Shown: one piece after another, positions 1-6,624 of the stretch
Numbering within the stretch: the first letter of the stretch is position 1
Layout: each line of letters starts with the position of its first letter
Assembly: GCA_023428915.1 (NCBI GenBank)
Contig: JAEYWL010000039.1
Location: forward strand, 1-9,779
Direction: 5' to 3'
DNA length: 9,779 nucleotides
Source of the DNA: Verrucomicrobiota bacterium
GTDB taxonomy: Bacteria > Chlamydiota > Chlamydiia > Chlamydiales > JAEYWL01
Program-made: the position numbers and the translations under genes
The notes under the pieces: model-generated
The model's database searches: none
What the model was told of the DNA's origin: nothing
Seen by the model: only the letters and a program-made list of their open reading frames with translations

Positions 1-97
1 TTCCCTTCGGCTCGCTTCGCTCGACCTTGACATCTCAAGAAATCCCTCTTTCATCCGCCTTAGAATTGGCTCTTCAAAGGAAAAAAAATTAAGTTTG
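1..97. other. Left-edge segment, possible tail of a truncated gene
   Basis: No gene can be assigned. Three frames are open here: plus frame 3 (3-92, ending in TAA, reading ...LSSALELALQRKKN), plus frame 2 (2-115, ending in TGA) and a minus-strand frame running off the window edge. The frame ending at 92 has the most protein-like composition and could be the 3' end of a gene that starts outside the window. It stops 5 bp before the IS-like motif at 98. The first 23 bases contain a short imperfect tandem repeat (CTTCGGCTCG at 5-14, CTTCGCTCG at 15-23), a kind of low-complexity GC-rich sequence that often produces spurious open frames. Nothing beyond this can be supported. Confidence 0.2.
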
Positions 98-140
98 TGT
101 TACCTATGTGGGTGAACTAAATGTTACCTATGTTGGCGGT
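98..140 (+). mobile_element. IS21-family-like terminal repeat relic
   Basis: The 12-mer TGTTACCTATGT occurs twice, at 98-109 and 122-133, a 24-bp period. IS21-family insertion sequences start with TG and carry several copies of a short repeat inside each end, and TGTTACC-type repeats followed by a GGTCG-like segment (here GGCGGTCG, 135-142) are familiar from that family. Read this way, the element would extend rightwards, but no istA or istB frame follows, so this would be a solo or decayed end. The repeat is seen directly; the family assignment is from memory and unverified. Confidence 0.4.
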
Positions 141-203
141 CGTGCATTTGAACAAAAAATTAATATTTATTAAATTCAACTCACACTTTAATTAAATAAA
201 AAA

Positions 204-232
204 TTGACATTTAAATTAATTAAGTATATGCT
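204..232 (+). promoter_or_regulatory. Sigma70-type promoter for the gene at 269
   Basis: A perfect -35 hexamer TTGACA (204-209) is followed by a 17-bp spacer and TATGCT (227-232), a 4/6 match to the -10 consensus. The -10 lies within an 11-bp imperfect tandem repeat (AGTATATGCTT 223-233, AGTATATGTTT 234-244), which offers a second -10-like TATGTT at 238-243. Transcription would begin near 239, about 30 bases ahead of the start codon. Confidence 0.55.
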
Positions 233-244
233 TAGTATATGTTT
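223..244 (+). repeat. 11-bp tandem repeat over the -10 region
   Basis: AGTATATGCTT (223-233) is directly followed by AGTATATGTTT (234-244), differing at one base. Two head-to-tail copies over the -10/+1 region could be a duplicated -10 element or a binding site for a regulator contacting successive helical turns (11-bp phasing). Only the repeat itself is observed. Confidence 0.5.
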
Positions 245-268
245 AATAACTTTAAGGAAAGATAATAT

Positions 269-679
269 ATGTTAGCAAACAATAATTTAAACAATACATC
301 TTTTTCTATAATTGACAATACACCCTATTACAATCCCTATGCTGAGCTCAATACTAGAATAAATACAGCGCAAGATACAATGAGTAAGTTACAGGCTATT
401 CCTTGTGCCGGACACATGCTAGTTTCTCCTATTAAATCCGTATTAAGCAAAGCGGAAATAGCTGCGGGTTGCGCTTTTTGTCTTATAGGTAATTGCAAGA
501 AAAATCCTACTCAAGAAGAAAGTTATGTACTTGAAGCAACACCACTTAGCAATGAAGGCTATAGTCTTATGCAAGACGGCCTAGAGCATTGGATATATTC
601 TGCACTCAATACTGCCTCCTGTGGTTTAGTAGGGCTGGGGCTAGAACTTAGAAAACTTATGGTAGAAGATTCTAATTAA
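269..679 (+). CDS. Small cysteine-containing orphan protein
   Basis: A 136-residue protein of no family I recognise. The ATG at 269 is preceded by a good Shine-Dalgarno sequence (AAGGAAAG, 254-261) and a strong-looking promoter, so it is probably expressed. The N-terminal ~40 residues are polar and Asn/Thr-rich without a signal peptide. Residues ~42-74 form a moderately hydrophobic stretch (IPCAGHMLVSPIKSVLSKAE, then AAGCAFCLIGNC) containing C46, C68, C71 and C76. A second hydrophobic stretch lies at ~112-126 with C118. The C-x2-C-x4-C spacing could bind metal or form disulfides, and the two hydrophobic segments could associate with membranes. The gene is clearly more AT-rich than the operons to its right and lies between IS-like repeats and a long inverted repeat, which suggests a lineage-specific accessory gene. 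It converges with the lipoprotein gene ending at 874. The reading frame is convincing; its function is unknown. Confidence 0.7.
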   Translation: MLANNNLNNTSFSIIDNTPYYNPYAELNTRINTAQDTMSKLQAIPCAGHMLVSPIKSVLSKAEIAAGCAFCLIGNCKKNPTQEESYVLEATPLSNEGYSLMQDGLEHWIYSALNTASCGLVGLGLELRKLMVEDSN

Positions 680-705
680 ACAAATACGCTTCTTTCTTTT
701 ATTCG

Positions 706-852
706 GGCGCTTAAAGGACAAATAGACTTTAGGGACACCAGGGACCTTAGGGACTTAATAGACTAAGCGCCAGTTATTTATTTTTAACGCCTATAAAGTT
801 TATGTCCCTGGCGTCCTTGGTGTCCCTAAAGTCTATTTGTCCTTTAAGCGCC
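706..852. repeat. Long inverted repeat with 53-bp imperfect arms
   Basis: Bases 706-740 are a perfect 35-bp reverse complement of 818-852. Pairing continues with a few mismatches and G-T pairs to 758/800, leaving a loop of about 41 bases. Each arm is built of 9-bp units: AGGGACACC, AGGGACCTT, AGGGACTTA at 731-757, and GTCCCTGGC, GTCCTTGGT, GTCCCTAAA at 804-830. TAAGCGCC recurs in the loop (764-771) and at the right end (845-852). ATTCGG flanks the structure on both sides (701-706, 855-860). It sits between two convergent genes, so either transcript would fold into a very long hairpin that could stop transcription or protect the 3' end, although no T-tract follows. A small non-autonomous mobile element is the alternative. 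Confidence 0.8.
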
Positions 853-873
853 TAATTCGGACTTTTGCCTCAC

Positions 874-2172
874 CTAGTCCATGGGGCGGCTGTTGTAGTA
901 CTCTAGTTTGCGCAGGAAATTGCCGTCTTGGTCGAAGAGCGTGGCAGTCCCCTTGCCTTGCATGATGCGCGAGACCGGGACTCTGTCGCCTTTGCGGAAA
1001 TACTCCCCTTTGACTAACTTGTCTTTATCGTATTCTTCAATCATCATTAAAGAGCCATCGGTATACCAGGCAGTCAGAAGGCCGTTTTTGTTGTTGGCGC
1101 TCATTTCGCGCTGGCTTTCCTGCACCCCATTTTGATACCAAGTTTTTGCCATGCCCTGCATCTTGCCTTCAGACCATTGAATGGAGAGTTTGGGTTTTGG
1201 CTCAGCTGAGAAGGAATCGCTGTAGTATTCCATTTCCAGGCCGTGCTTAATGCCATCTTTGCTGTGGTATGAGCCTACTAAACGGCCTGCGCCATTGAAC
1301 AATTTAATTTCGCCTTGCTGTATGCCTTGACGGAACTCCTGCAATTCAGCGACGCCTGAGCGGCCAAACACAGCCCTGAAGCCATTGCCATTGACCACTT
1401 CTGAAACCTGATTGCCCAGCTTGTCGTAGTAGCTGCCCATAATAAGCAGCCCGTTTATATACTGCTCTTCAGCAGCCGGCATATCCGGCTCCCAGTATCT
1501 CTTGCTTAAGCCATGCTTGATGCCGTTGACATATTCAGTGGTTTGCAAGAGCTGGCCGCAATCTAAAAAGGTTTCAACGGTGCCTTGGAGTTGGTTGCTG
1601 CAATAAGGCTCTTTTTTCCATATAGACCCGGAGGGGTGATAATACAGCGCAGTGCCTTCAAGAGAGCCCTTATCGTATTGAAATTCGGCGATTAGGTTGC
1701 CGGATTCGTCCCAGGCAGAATTCAAGCCGTCGAATAGCCAGCCTTTTTGCGCTCCGGGAGTAATATCTGCGCTGCCGCCAATCACCTTGGCTTCAATGCT
1801 CAGGACGCCATTGGCATGCCACTCTTGATAAGTGCCCAAAGCTCTTCCATTCACCACTTCTAAATATTGATGCAGCTGTCCATTGGGGTGATAGCTGGTA
1901 ATGTAAGAATAGACATCCCCCATTCCATCTTTGCCGTATACGCGCAGCACTTTTTGATACGGCTGGTTGCTTTGGAAATTGACGTTATCGTAGTTTTTAA
2001 GGCGGTCAGGAGTACTGATTGTCTCTGAAAACCCATTGCGGTCAATAATATTGATGCTGGTCAGGGGCGGAAAAACAGCTTCTTCTGTTGGGCGTATACA
2101 AGCCGTTAAAAACAGGCATGCGCTATAAATTAGGGCCAAAGCTGTAGCCGGGTATCGTCTATATTGGGGCAT
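874..2172 (-). CDS. YwqK/MORN-like-repeat lipoprotein
   Basis: Predicted exported lipoprotein of 432 residues. From the ATG at 2172 the N-terminus has arginines (YRRY), a hydrophobic core and a lipobox L-T-A-C with the lipidated cysteine at residue 25, so it is probably anchored to a membrane. Most of the mature chain consists of degenerate ~20-25-residue repeats with the pattern aromatic-x-NG-x-L-x(n)-Y-x-x-G-x-x-x-G, for example YHPNGQLHQYLEVVNG, YVNGIKHGLSKRYW and WYQNGVQESQREM. This is the MORN-like beta-hairpin repeat of proteins annotated as YwqK family antitoxin; that name says little about function, and no toxin partner is seen. The ATG follows the upstream gene's stop by one base (TAA-T-ATG), implying reinitiation; a GTG at 2187 would add five residues and overlap that gene by 14 bases. 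Last gene of the operon starting at 4369, so it may assist the envelope machine encoded upstream. Confidence 0.8.
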   Translation of the reverse strand: MPQYRRYPATALALIYSACLFLTACIRPTEEAVFPPLTSINIIDRNGFSETISTPDRLKNYDNVNFQSNQPYQKVLRVYGKDGMGDVYSYITSYHPNGQLHQYLEVVNGRALGTYQEWHANGVLSIEAKVIGGSADITPGAQKGWLFDGLNSAWDESGNLIAEFQYDKGSLEGTALYYHPSGSIWKKEPYCSNQLQGTVETFLDCGQLLQTTEYVNGIKHGLSKRYWEPDMPAAEEQYINGLLIMGSYYDKLGNQVSEVVNGNGFRAVFGRSGVAELQEFRQGIQQGEIKLFNGAGRLVGSYHSKDGIKHGLEMEYYSDSFSAEPKPKLSIQWSEGKMQGMAKTWYQNGVQESQREMSANNKNGLLTAWYTDGSLMMIEEYDKDKLVKGEYFRKGDRVPVSRIMQGKGTATLFDQDGNFLRKLEYYNSRPMD

Positions 2173-2173
2173 A

Positions 2174-2794
2174 TTAAGTAAATTCACGTTTTAAAAGTTT
2201 AAGATTTAACTGAAATATCTCGTGCTTATCTTCAAGCTCTCTTTTATCCAGTTTAAAATCGATTATAATCATTTGCGGGCGATCGGCACCTGGTGCATAA
2301 GGGCCGATTTCCACTCCTTCTATTTTGGCCAATATTTCGATGATATTATCTACATTTACCTCAACGGGATGAACTAATGTTTCCAATGTTTCATTGAAGT
2401 ATGGCAGTTTTTGCACAACTCCTTCAGTAAATACGATCGTGTTGCTGTTCGTGAGAAAATCCAAGCGTCTTTTAAGGGCTTCATTGTCTACCACGTTATT
2501 TTGCGAGGCAATTTTTTTTAATGTTTCGACTTCCGGCTCTAATAAACGAATGGATTCAATCTGCTTATCGATATAAAAATGGTCTGCCTGTGCATACTGG
2601 TCCCTCGTAGAAAGATTTACAGCCTGCTTAGCCTCTCTTGCTAAAATGCTTTCTTGAATAAACGCTATCTGTTGTTCTACTTGCTGAAAGTCTGAGAATC
2701 GGTTAAAAAGCAGAAAAGCCGTGAAAATAAGCGGCAAGGCTCCGGCCATCAAGGCATAGGCGAGCAATCTTTTTAGAGGTATCCCGGCAAACAT
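2174..2794 (-). CDS. Bitopic coiled-coil membrane protein, GspM/PilO-like
   Basis: A 206-residue protein with a short basic cytoplasmic N-terminus, one transmembrane helix at ~9-30 (LLAYALMAGALPLIF...), a Gln/Glu-rich coiled-coil segment at ~33-110 and a compact alpha/beta C-terminal part at ~140-206. This layout (short tail, one TM, coiled coil, small periplasmic ferredoxin-like domain) is that of GspM in type II secretion and PilO/PilN in type IV pili, which dimerise with GspL or PilM/PilN partners. Sequence identity to those families is not obvious, so the assignment rests on layout and neighbours. Its ATG (2794-2792) directly abuts the TAG stop of the GspL/PilM-like gene with no intervening base, and no strong Shine-Dalgarno is visible, so the two are probably made together by coupled translation. 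Downstream, the lipoprotein gene starts one base after this stop. Confidence 0.65.
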   Translation of the reverse strand: MFAGIPLKRLLAYALMAGALPLIFTAFLLFNRFSDFQQVEQQIAFIQESILAREAKQAVNLSTRDQYAQADHFYIDKQIESIRLLEPEVETLKKIASQNNVVDNEALKRRLDFLTNSNTIVFTEGVVQKLPYFNETLETLVHPVEVNVDNIIEILAKIEGVEIGPYAPGADRPQMIIIDFKLDKRELEDKHEIFQLNLKLLKREFT

Positions 2795-4369
2795 CTAACT
2801 GCTGACCATTTGTGAGGGGTAAACTGTCCTATCTTTTAAGAAAAAAGAAGTGCGGTATTTATCGCGGCTGGAGTTCCACTTAATCTCTTCTTTAGGATTG
2901 ACGAACTCATTAGGCGCCAGCAAGGCATCATGGAATTCGCGGGCCAGCTTTGGTGTTGCAGCGGTAAATTCCAATTCAACTTTAATTTGATACTTTTCCT
3001 GCTTCTTTGTTTGATCAGGCCGTTTGACCATGCTGTAGCTAAAACTCTCCAATGAAATTAGCGGGTAGCCGGGCTTGCCGCGTTCTGCCGGCTGTACAAC
3101 TTGCGGGTGCTGGCTTAACCAAGCCAGCACATCACTGACTCTTGGTGTATTTGGCAATAAAGGGTAGCTTTCTGGTAGCTTATCTGATTGTTCATGCAAG
3201 TAAAACATACGCTGTTTAACCTCATCAAGATTTAGATCATGGATTGTTGCAGCAATCGCCGGCAGCTTTCTGGCTGAGCGAAATTCAAGCTCGCTGTTTG
3301 CATAACTCTTATCCATAGAAGAAAGCAAGCTTAAATAGCTGGCCTTTATGGCCTCAAGACGATGCTCAGCCAAAGCCTCTCCTGCAAGATAAAGTCCCAG
3401 CGAGACGGAAAGTATGGCTATTAGATAGCCAATTAAGGGCAGCTTAAACCTTTTCCAGGGATCAGGATAGGCAAACTCCCCTTTGCGGAAGTTTTGCGGC
3501 AAGGGGTAGTCAGCCAAAGCACTTAGAGCTAATCCTATCGGCAAAGCATACTGCTCTATTTCAGCGCCGCTATAGCCATCTTGCCCTGGAATATCTGAAA
3601 CCTTGGCATTGAGAATTATCGCTAATTTTTCTTTTAGCTGGGGAAAGCTGGCGCAAGCGCCAGCAGTGAGCATTTGATTGATCGGAAGAGAGCGGTTTTG
3701 TTTGGCGAGAGAAAAAAGCTGCTGCGCCATTTTTAAAGCCAAATTATCCAACCCTTCTTCATTAATGCCGATGCACTCGTGAGGCAATGTTTGTGCTGCC
3801 AGAATAACCCCGTCGCGGCATAACACAGAGCTTATGACAATCTCTCCAACATACAGTACGGCAACCACGCTGCCTTTTTGAGCTTGAAAGTGATAAGCGT
3901 AAGCCGCTAACGCTACAGGTACAGAGCTTACTGTTTCAGGAACAATCGAATAGTCTGCAAGGAGATCCAAATGTTCTTGTAAATGGTCTTTGCGTACAGC
4001 AAACAAGGCGAGTTGCGTTTGCGTTGCTGTTTTCGCTGCAATCATATGTTCCAAAACAGCATTTTCTATGGGATAGGGAAGCAAGGGTTCGGCTTGAAAT
4101 GCTAAAACCGCCTCTATGTCTTTTTTCTTAGTTAACTTCAACTCGAGGTTGCGCACTAAAACATCAGTGCTTGGCAAAGCAGAAGAAATATGAACGGATT
4201 GACTTAACTCGCTGAGAGGGCAGCCATCTCCAACCTCTTTATTTTTAAAGAGTTGAAATAGCCTTACTATTTTTTTGCCCCCTCGGCTGCTTTGTACCTG
4301 GGCGCCGCGCAAACACTCGCTGTCTGCCTCTATACCAAGGCTTTGGGAAGAACTAAGTTGGTCAAACAT
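2795..4369 (-). CDS. GspL/PilM-like assembly-platform protein
   Basis: A 524-residue protein with an actin-like cytoplasmic domain (~1-290), one transmembrane helix (~309-330, PLIGYLIAILSVSLGLYLAG) and a periplasmic part with a coiled coil (~332-400) and a ferredoxin-like C-terminus (~430-510). PilM/GspL hallmarks are visible: an opening beta-strand motif (SLGIEADSECLRGAQVQ, ~10-26), FQAEPLLPYPIENAVLEHMI (91-110, matching the family's E-A-E-x-x-[IL]-P motif), a phosphate-loop-like VAVLYVGEIVISSVLCRDG (169-187) and an adenosine-motif-like LTAGACASFPQL (234-245). NFRKGEFA...W (293-305) just before the TM resembles the NLLQGEFA segment of GspL. The intact actin fold and the TM in one chain favour GspL over PilM, which lacks a TM; a PilM-PilN fusion is equivalent. 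It would tie the secretion ATPase to the inner-membrane platform. First gene of a three-gene coupled operon; the ATG at 4369 has no strong Shine-Dalgarno. No gsp/pil partners lie in the window. Confidence 0.75.
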   Translation of the reverse strand: MFDQLSSSQSLGIEADSECLRGAQVQSSRGGKKIVRLFQLFKNKEVGDGCPLSELSQSVHISSALPSTDVLVRNLELKLTKKKDIEAVLAFQAEPLLPYPIENAVLEHMIAAKTATQTQLALFAVRKDHLQEHLDLLADYSIVPETVSSVPVALAAYAYHFQAQKGSVVAVLYVGEIVISSVLCRDGVILAAQTLPHECIGINEEGLDNLALKMAQQLFSLAKQNRSLPINQMLTAGACASFPQLKEKLAIILNAKVSDIPGQDGYSGAEIEQYALPIGLALSALADYPLPQNFRKGEFAYPDPWKRFKLPLIGYLIAILSVSLGLYLAGEALAEHRLEAIKASYLSLLSSMDKSYANSELEFRSARKLPAIAATIHDLNLDEVKQRMFYLHEQSDKLPESYPLLPNTPRVSDVLAWLSQHPQVVQPAERGKPGYPLISLESFSYSMVKRPDQTKKQEKYQIKVELEFTAATPKLAREFHDALLAPNEFVNPKEEIKWNSSRDKYRTSFFLKDRTVYPSQMVSS

Positions 4370-4476
4370 CTAACGATTAGAAAAACACATTTAAAATGAC
4401 TTTTACTTTATTACAATAGCATTTATTCTAGTTTGTAAGTTGTTTTAGTTCTATCTTTTTTATTGGTTTGGAATTT
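4370..4476. promoter_or_regulatory. Shared divergent promoter region
   Basis: This 107-bp AT-rich gap separates two divergent operons and must hold promoters for both. The best plus-strand candidate is TTTACT (4402-4407), a 16-bp spacer, and TATTCT (4424-4429), each 4/6 to consensus, giving a leader of about 40 bases before yggT. For the minus strand a weaker TTGTAA (RC of 4411-4416) followed after 17 bp by TAAATG is the best I see. No clear operator palindrome is visible. Confidence 0.35.
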
Positions 4477-4737
4477 ATGGTTTTACAACTTGTAGATACA
4501 TTTTTTTGGGTATACATGATCATGCTCTTTGTGAGGATCATGGGCTCATGGTTTCCGGAATATCAGGGCCATAAGTTTATGCGCTTTTTGGCTTATTATA
4601 CGGACCCCTATTTAAATATTTTCCGGAAACTCATCCCTCCCCTCGGCATGCTGGATTTAAGTCCAATTGTCGCTTTTTTTGCTTTGCAAATCCTTGAGTA
4701 TCTTGTGAAATCCCTTCTTTACGCAGCAGGCTTATGA
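4477..4737 (+). CDS. yggT: YggT-family membrane protein
   Basis: An 86-residue integral membrane protein with two hydrophobic helices (~3-24 and ~61-84) separated by the conserved YggT loop. Diagnostic residues are present: the R-I-x-x-SWFPE motif (19-27 region) and YTDPYLNIFRKLIPPLGMLD followed by LSPIVAFFALQIL. Family length is about 90-100 for single-repeat members, so it is complete. The exact role of YggT is not settled; members have been linked to osmotic or ion homeostasis and, in bacteria with SepF, to division-site neighbourhoods. The ATG at 4477 is chosen because GGA lies five bases upstream and the protein then begins at the first helix; a TTG at 4468 would add three residues. Its TGA overlaps the dus start codon (ATGA), so the pair is translationally coupled. 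Confidence 0.92.
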   Translation: MVLQLVDTFFWVYMIMLFVRIMGSWFPEYQGHKFMRFLAYYTDPYLNIFRKLIPPLGMLDLSPIVAFFALQILEYLVKSLLYAAGL

Positions 4738-5765
4738 CCTTTTTAAAATGCCCCTTTACCTTCGGCAAAATTCAACTGCCTAATAATATCTTTTATGCAC
4801 CTTTAGCAGGCTGTTCCGATTTTCCTTTCCGCCAAATGAGCAGCCGCTACCGTCCGGGCTTGCTATATTGCGAAATGGTCAAAATGGAAGCCCTGACCCG
4901 CAATGATTCGGGCACATTTCATATTCTCGACTACGATAAAGAAATGCATCCTATCGGAGCTCAACTATGCGGCAGTAAACCCGAACTGGCTGGACAAGCC
5001 GCACGCATGCTGGAAGAAATGGGCTTTGATGTCATCGACCTAAATTGCGGCTGTCCGGTGGATAAAGTGACTAAGGATGGCAGCGGGTCGGGACTGTTAA
5101 AGAACCCTGAATTGATCGGCGAAATCTTAGCCAACATGGTCGCTGCCGTCAAAGTACCTGTTACAGTAAAGATACGGGCTGGCTGGGATGATAAAAATAT
5201 CATCGCTCCACGCATCACAGAAATTGCTGAGGCCGCTGGCGCAACTGCTATTTGCATCCATGGCCGCACCAGGGAACAGGCTTATAAGGGGCCGGCTAAT
5301 TGGGACTATATAAGAGATTGCAAACAAGCAGCTAAACACATCCTGGTCATAGGCAATGGCGATCTTTTTGACGGCCCTAGCGCCAATAAAATGTTTGCCC
5401 ATACCGGTTGCGATGCCGTATTGGTTTCCCGTGGAACACTGGGCAAACCCTGGATTATAGAAGAAATGATAGCGGAGATTATGGGCCGGCCTCTGGAGGA
5501 AAAAAGCCTCGAAGAGTGCCGCCAGGCTCTACTTGCCCACTTTGAATGCATTGCCGGTTATCATCCTGACCGCCGGGCCGCCATTGACATTCGTCGCGTA
5601 GGTTGCTGGTATCTAAAGAAAACCCAGGGCACCCGCACCTTTAGGGATTTGATCAGCAAGGTAGACAATATCGAAACTGCCTATCAGATCATTAAGGAGT
5701 TTCCTTTAGGAGAAGCTATTGCCGAGGCTGTTGAAAATCAGCAGCAAGAAGAATGTTGTTTCTAA
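4734..5765 (+). CDS. dusB: tRNA-dihydrouridine synthase
   Basis: A 343-residue FMN-dependent enzyme that reduces specific uridines to dihydrouridine in the D-loop of tRNA, acting in the cytoplasm with NADPH. The Dus TIM-barrel hallmarks are in order: FMN-binding APLAGCSDFPFR (22-33), QLCGSKPE (77-84), the catalytic loop DLNCGCPVDKV (102-112) with catalytic C107, VPVTVKIRAGWD (141-152) with FMN-contacting K146, IHGRTREQAYKGPANW (175-190), VIGNGDLF (205-212) and LVSRGTLGKPWI (230-241) at the FMN phosphate. A small helical RNA-binding domain follows from ~245. Length fits DusB (about 320-350); most bacteria lacking DusA/DusC keep only this branch, so dusB is the best symbol though subfamily is not proven. 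The start overlaps the yggT stop (ATGA) and the stop overlaps the acylphosphatase ATG (TAATG). Confidence 0.95.
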   Translation: MTFLKCPFTFGKIQLPNNIFYAPLAGCSDFPFRQMSSRYRPGLLYCEMVKMEALTRNDSGTFHILDYDKEMHPIGAQLCGSKPELAGQAARMLEEMGFDVIDLNCGCPVDKVTKDGSGSGLLKNPELIGEILANMVAAVKVPVTVKIRAGWDDKNIIAPRITEIAEAAGATAICIHGRTREQAYKGPANWDYIRDCKQAAKHILVIGNGDLFDGPSANKMFAHTGCDAVLVSRGTLGKPWIIEEMIAEIMGRPLEEKSLEECRQALLAHFECIAGYHPDRRAAIDIRRVGCWYLKKTQGTRTFRDLISKVDNIETAYQIIKEFPLGEAIAEAVENQQQEECCF

Positions 5766-6040
5766 TGGCAGAAATAGAATATCAAGCTATTTTTAAAGGC
5801 CGGGTGCAGGGAGTGGGCTTTCGCTGGACTGCACGTAGTTTTGCTCTCGAATCGGGGCTGGCAGGATCTGTCAAAAATTTACCTGATGGCACTGTAGAGT
5901 TAATTGTTCAGGGGCCGCAAGAAAAAATCGGACAATTAATAAAGCGTCTTCTCGCGCATTTCCAATTAAGCCAAGACGATGTGCAAGGGCATTATCAAGA
6001 GGCTTTGCAACTATTCAATGGCTTTCAAATTCTGCGATAA
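5765..6040 (+). CDS. acyP: Acylphosphatase
   Basis: A 91-residue acylphosphatase that hydrolyses the carboxyl-phosphate bond of acyl phosphates such as acetyl phosphate or 1,3-bisphosphoglycerate. The signature GRVQGVGFRW (12-21) supplies the phosphate-binding loop and catalytic R20, and the second motif SVKNLPDGTVELIVQG (35-50) supplies catalytic N38 and the G-T-V strand. The end NGFQILR corresponds to the usual final strand. Length is typical (about 90). The ATG at 5765 overlaps the dus stop as TAATG and gives the canonical length; an ATG at 5753 would add four residues (MLFL) inside dus. The last 16 bases overlap the 3' end of the convergent HD-domain gene. Third and last gene of the yggT operon. 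Confidence 0.94.
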   Translation: MAEIEYQAIFKGRVQGVGFRWTARSFALESGLAGSVKNLPDGTVELIVQGPQEKIGQLIKRLLAHFQLSQDDVQGHYQEALQLFNGFQILR

Positions 6041-6624
6041 ATATCTTTCTTATTAGGCTTCTTATTGCCGCTCTTTTTTTCCAACCACCACTCATCAAAT
6101 GGAGTAGAGCGTATTTGCACAGCCAGCTGTCTGGCGGCTTTAGTCTCCAGCCTCTGGGACACGCTGTCAAACCAGACTAACGCGCGAGGATTTCCGGTAT
6201 CGTACTCTTTTTTCAAACAAAGCAGCAGTTCTAACTGGTCTGCATCATGTACCAAGACAGCCTCTATGCTTTTCTTTGCGCGGTATTCTTGAATATAAAT
6301 GGCTAATTGCCTGCCCACTAAGCCATAGCGGCTAAGCTCATCAACTGCTTTATCTTCATTGGCACGCACATACCGTTTATTTACGTAATTTAAGTCGCTA
6401 GTACGTGCCTCAGGCAAATCGTGCACAAGGCTAAGCATGAGAATTTTTGCCCGGTCTATTTTTTCTTTTGAGAATTCCGCCAAAGCATAGCTGATGAGGG
6501 CGGTCCTGTAACTATGTTCAGCAACCGACTGCTTACCTGATCCTAAAAAAGCAAACCCGGAACGCGGCGTTTCTGCCAGCATGCCGATTTCGTTGAATAA
6601 ATGTATGATCTGTTCCAAAACCAC
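6025..6624 (-). CDS. HD-domain phosphohydrolase, YfbR/HDDC2-like
   Basis: A 199-residue metal-dependent phosphohydrolase. HD residues are H37 (VAEHSYR), H68-D69 (LVHDLPE), E72, D77 and D127 or D129 (VHDADQLELL). The H...HD...D arrangement with an E-x4-D after HD, and the D-Q-x-E-L helix near 129, match the YfbR/HDDC2 subfamily of 5'-deoxynucleotidases, which dephosphorylate deoxynucleoside monophosphates; the substrate here is an inference. The N-terminal helix with TPRSGF (19-24) replaces the R-W seen in YfbR. The C-terminus is a basic, probably disordered tail (KKSGNKKPNKKD). The start is GTG at 6624 with AAGG a few bases ahead; the next Met is at residue 15, which would cut into the first helix. 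Its 3' end overlaps the acylphosphatase gene. Likely monocistronic, as 125 bases separate it from the ankyrin-protein gene upstream. Confidence 0.88.
   Translation of the reverse strand: MVLEQIIHLFNEIGMLAETPRSGFAFLGSGKQSVAEHSYRTALISYALAEFSKEKIDRAKILMLSLVHDLPEARTSDLNYVNKRYVRANEDKAVDELSRYGLVGRQLAIYIQEYRAKKSIEAVLVHDADQLELLLCLKKEYDTGNPRALVWFDSVSQRLETKAARQLAVQIRSTPFDEWWLEKKSGNKKPNKKDIYRRI

Noticed and set aside
1..54. Minus-strand frame MKEGFLEMSRSSEASRRE running off the edge
   Set aside because: It is driven by the GC-rich short repeat at 5-23, which commonly yields SRSSEAS-type spurious peptides; there is no supporting signal.
731..830. CRISPR array
   Set aside because: The 9-bp units are too short, have no spacers and form inverted arms; no cas genes are present.
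701..860. ATTCGG as a target-site duplication of a mobile element
   Set aside because: The six-base match is not symmetric with the ends of the inverted repeat (three extra bases on the right), so it may be chance; only noted as a flank.
874..2172. Toxin-antitoxin module suggested by the YwqK antitoxin label
   Set aside because: The protein is a lipoprotein and neither neighbour resembles a toxin.
4961..5551. Three minus-strand open frames inside the tRNA-dihydrouridine synthase gene
   Set aside because: They lie antisense to an unmistakable Dus coding sequence, overlap each other and show no family motifs.
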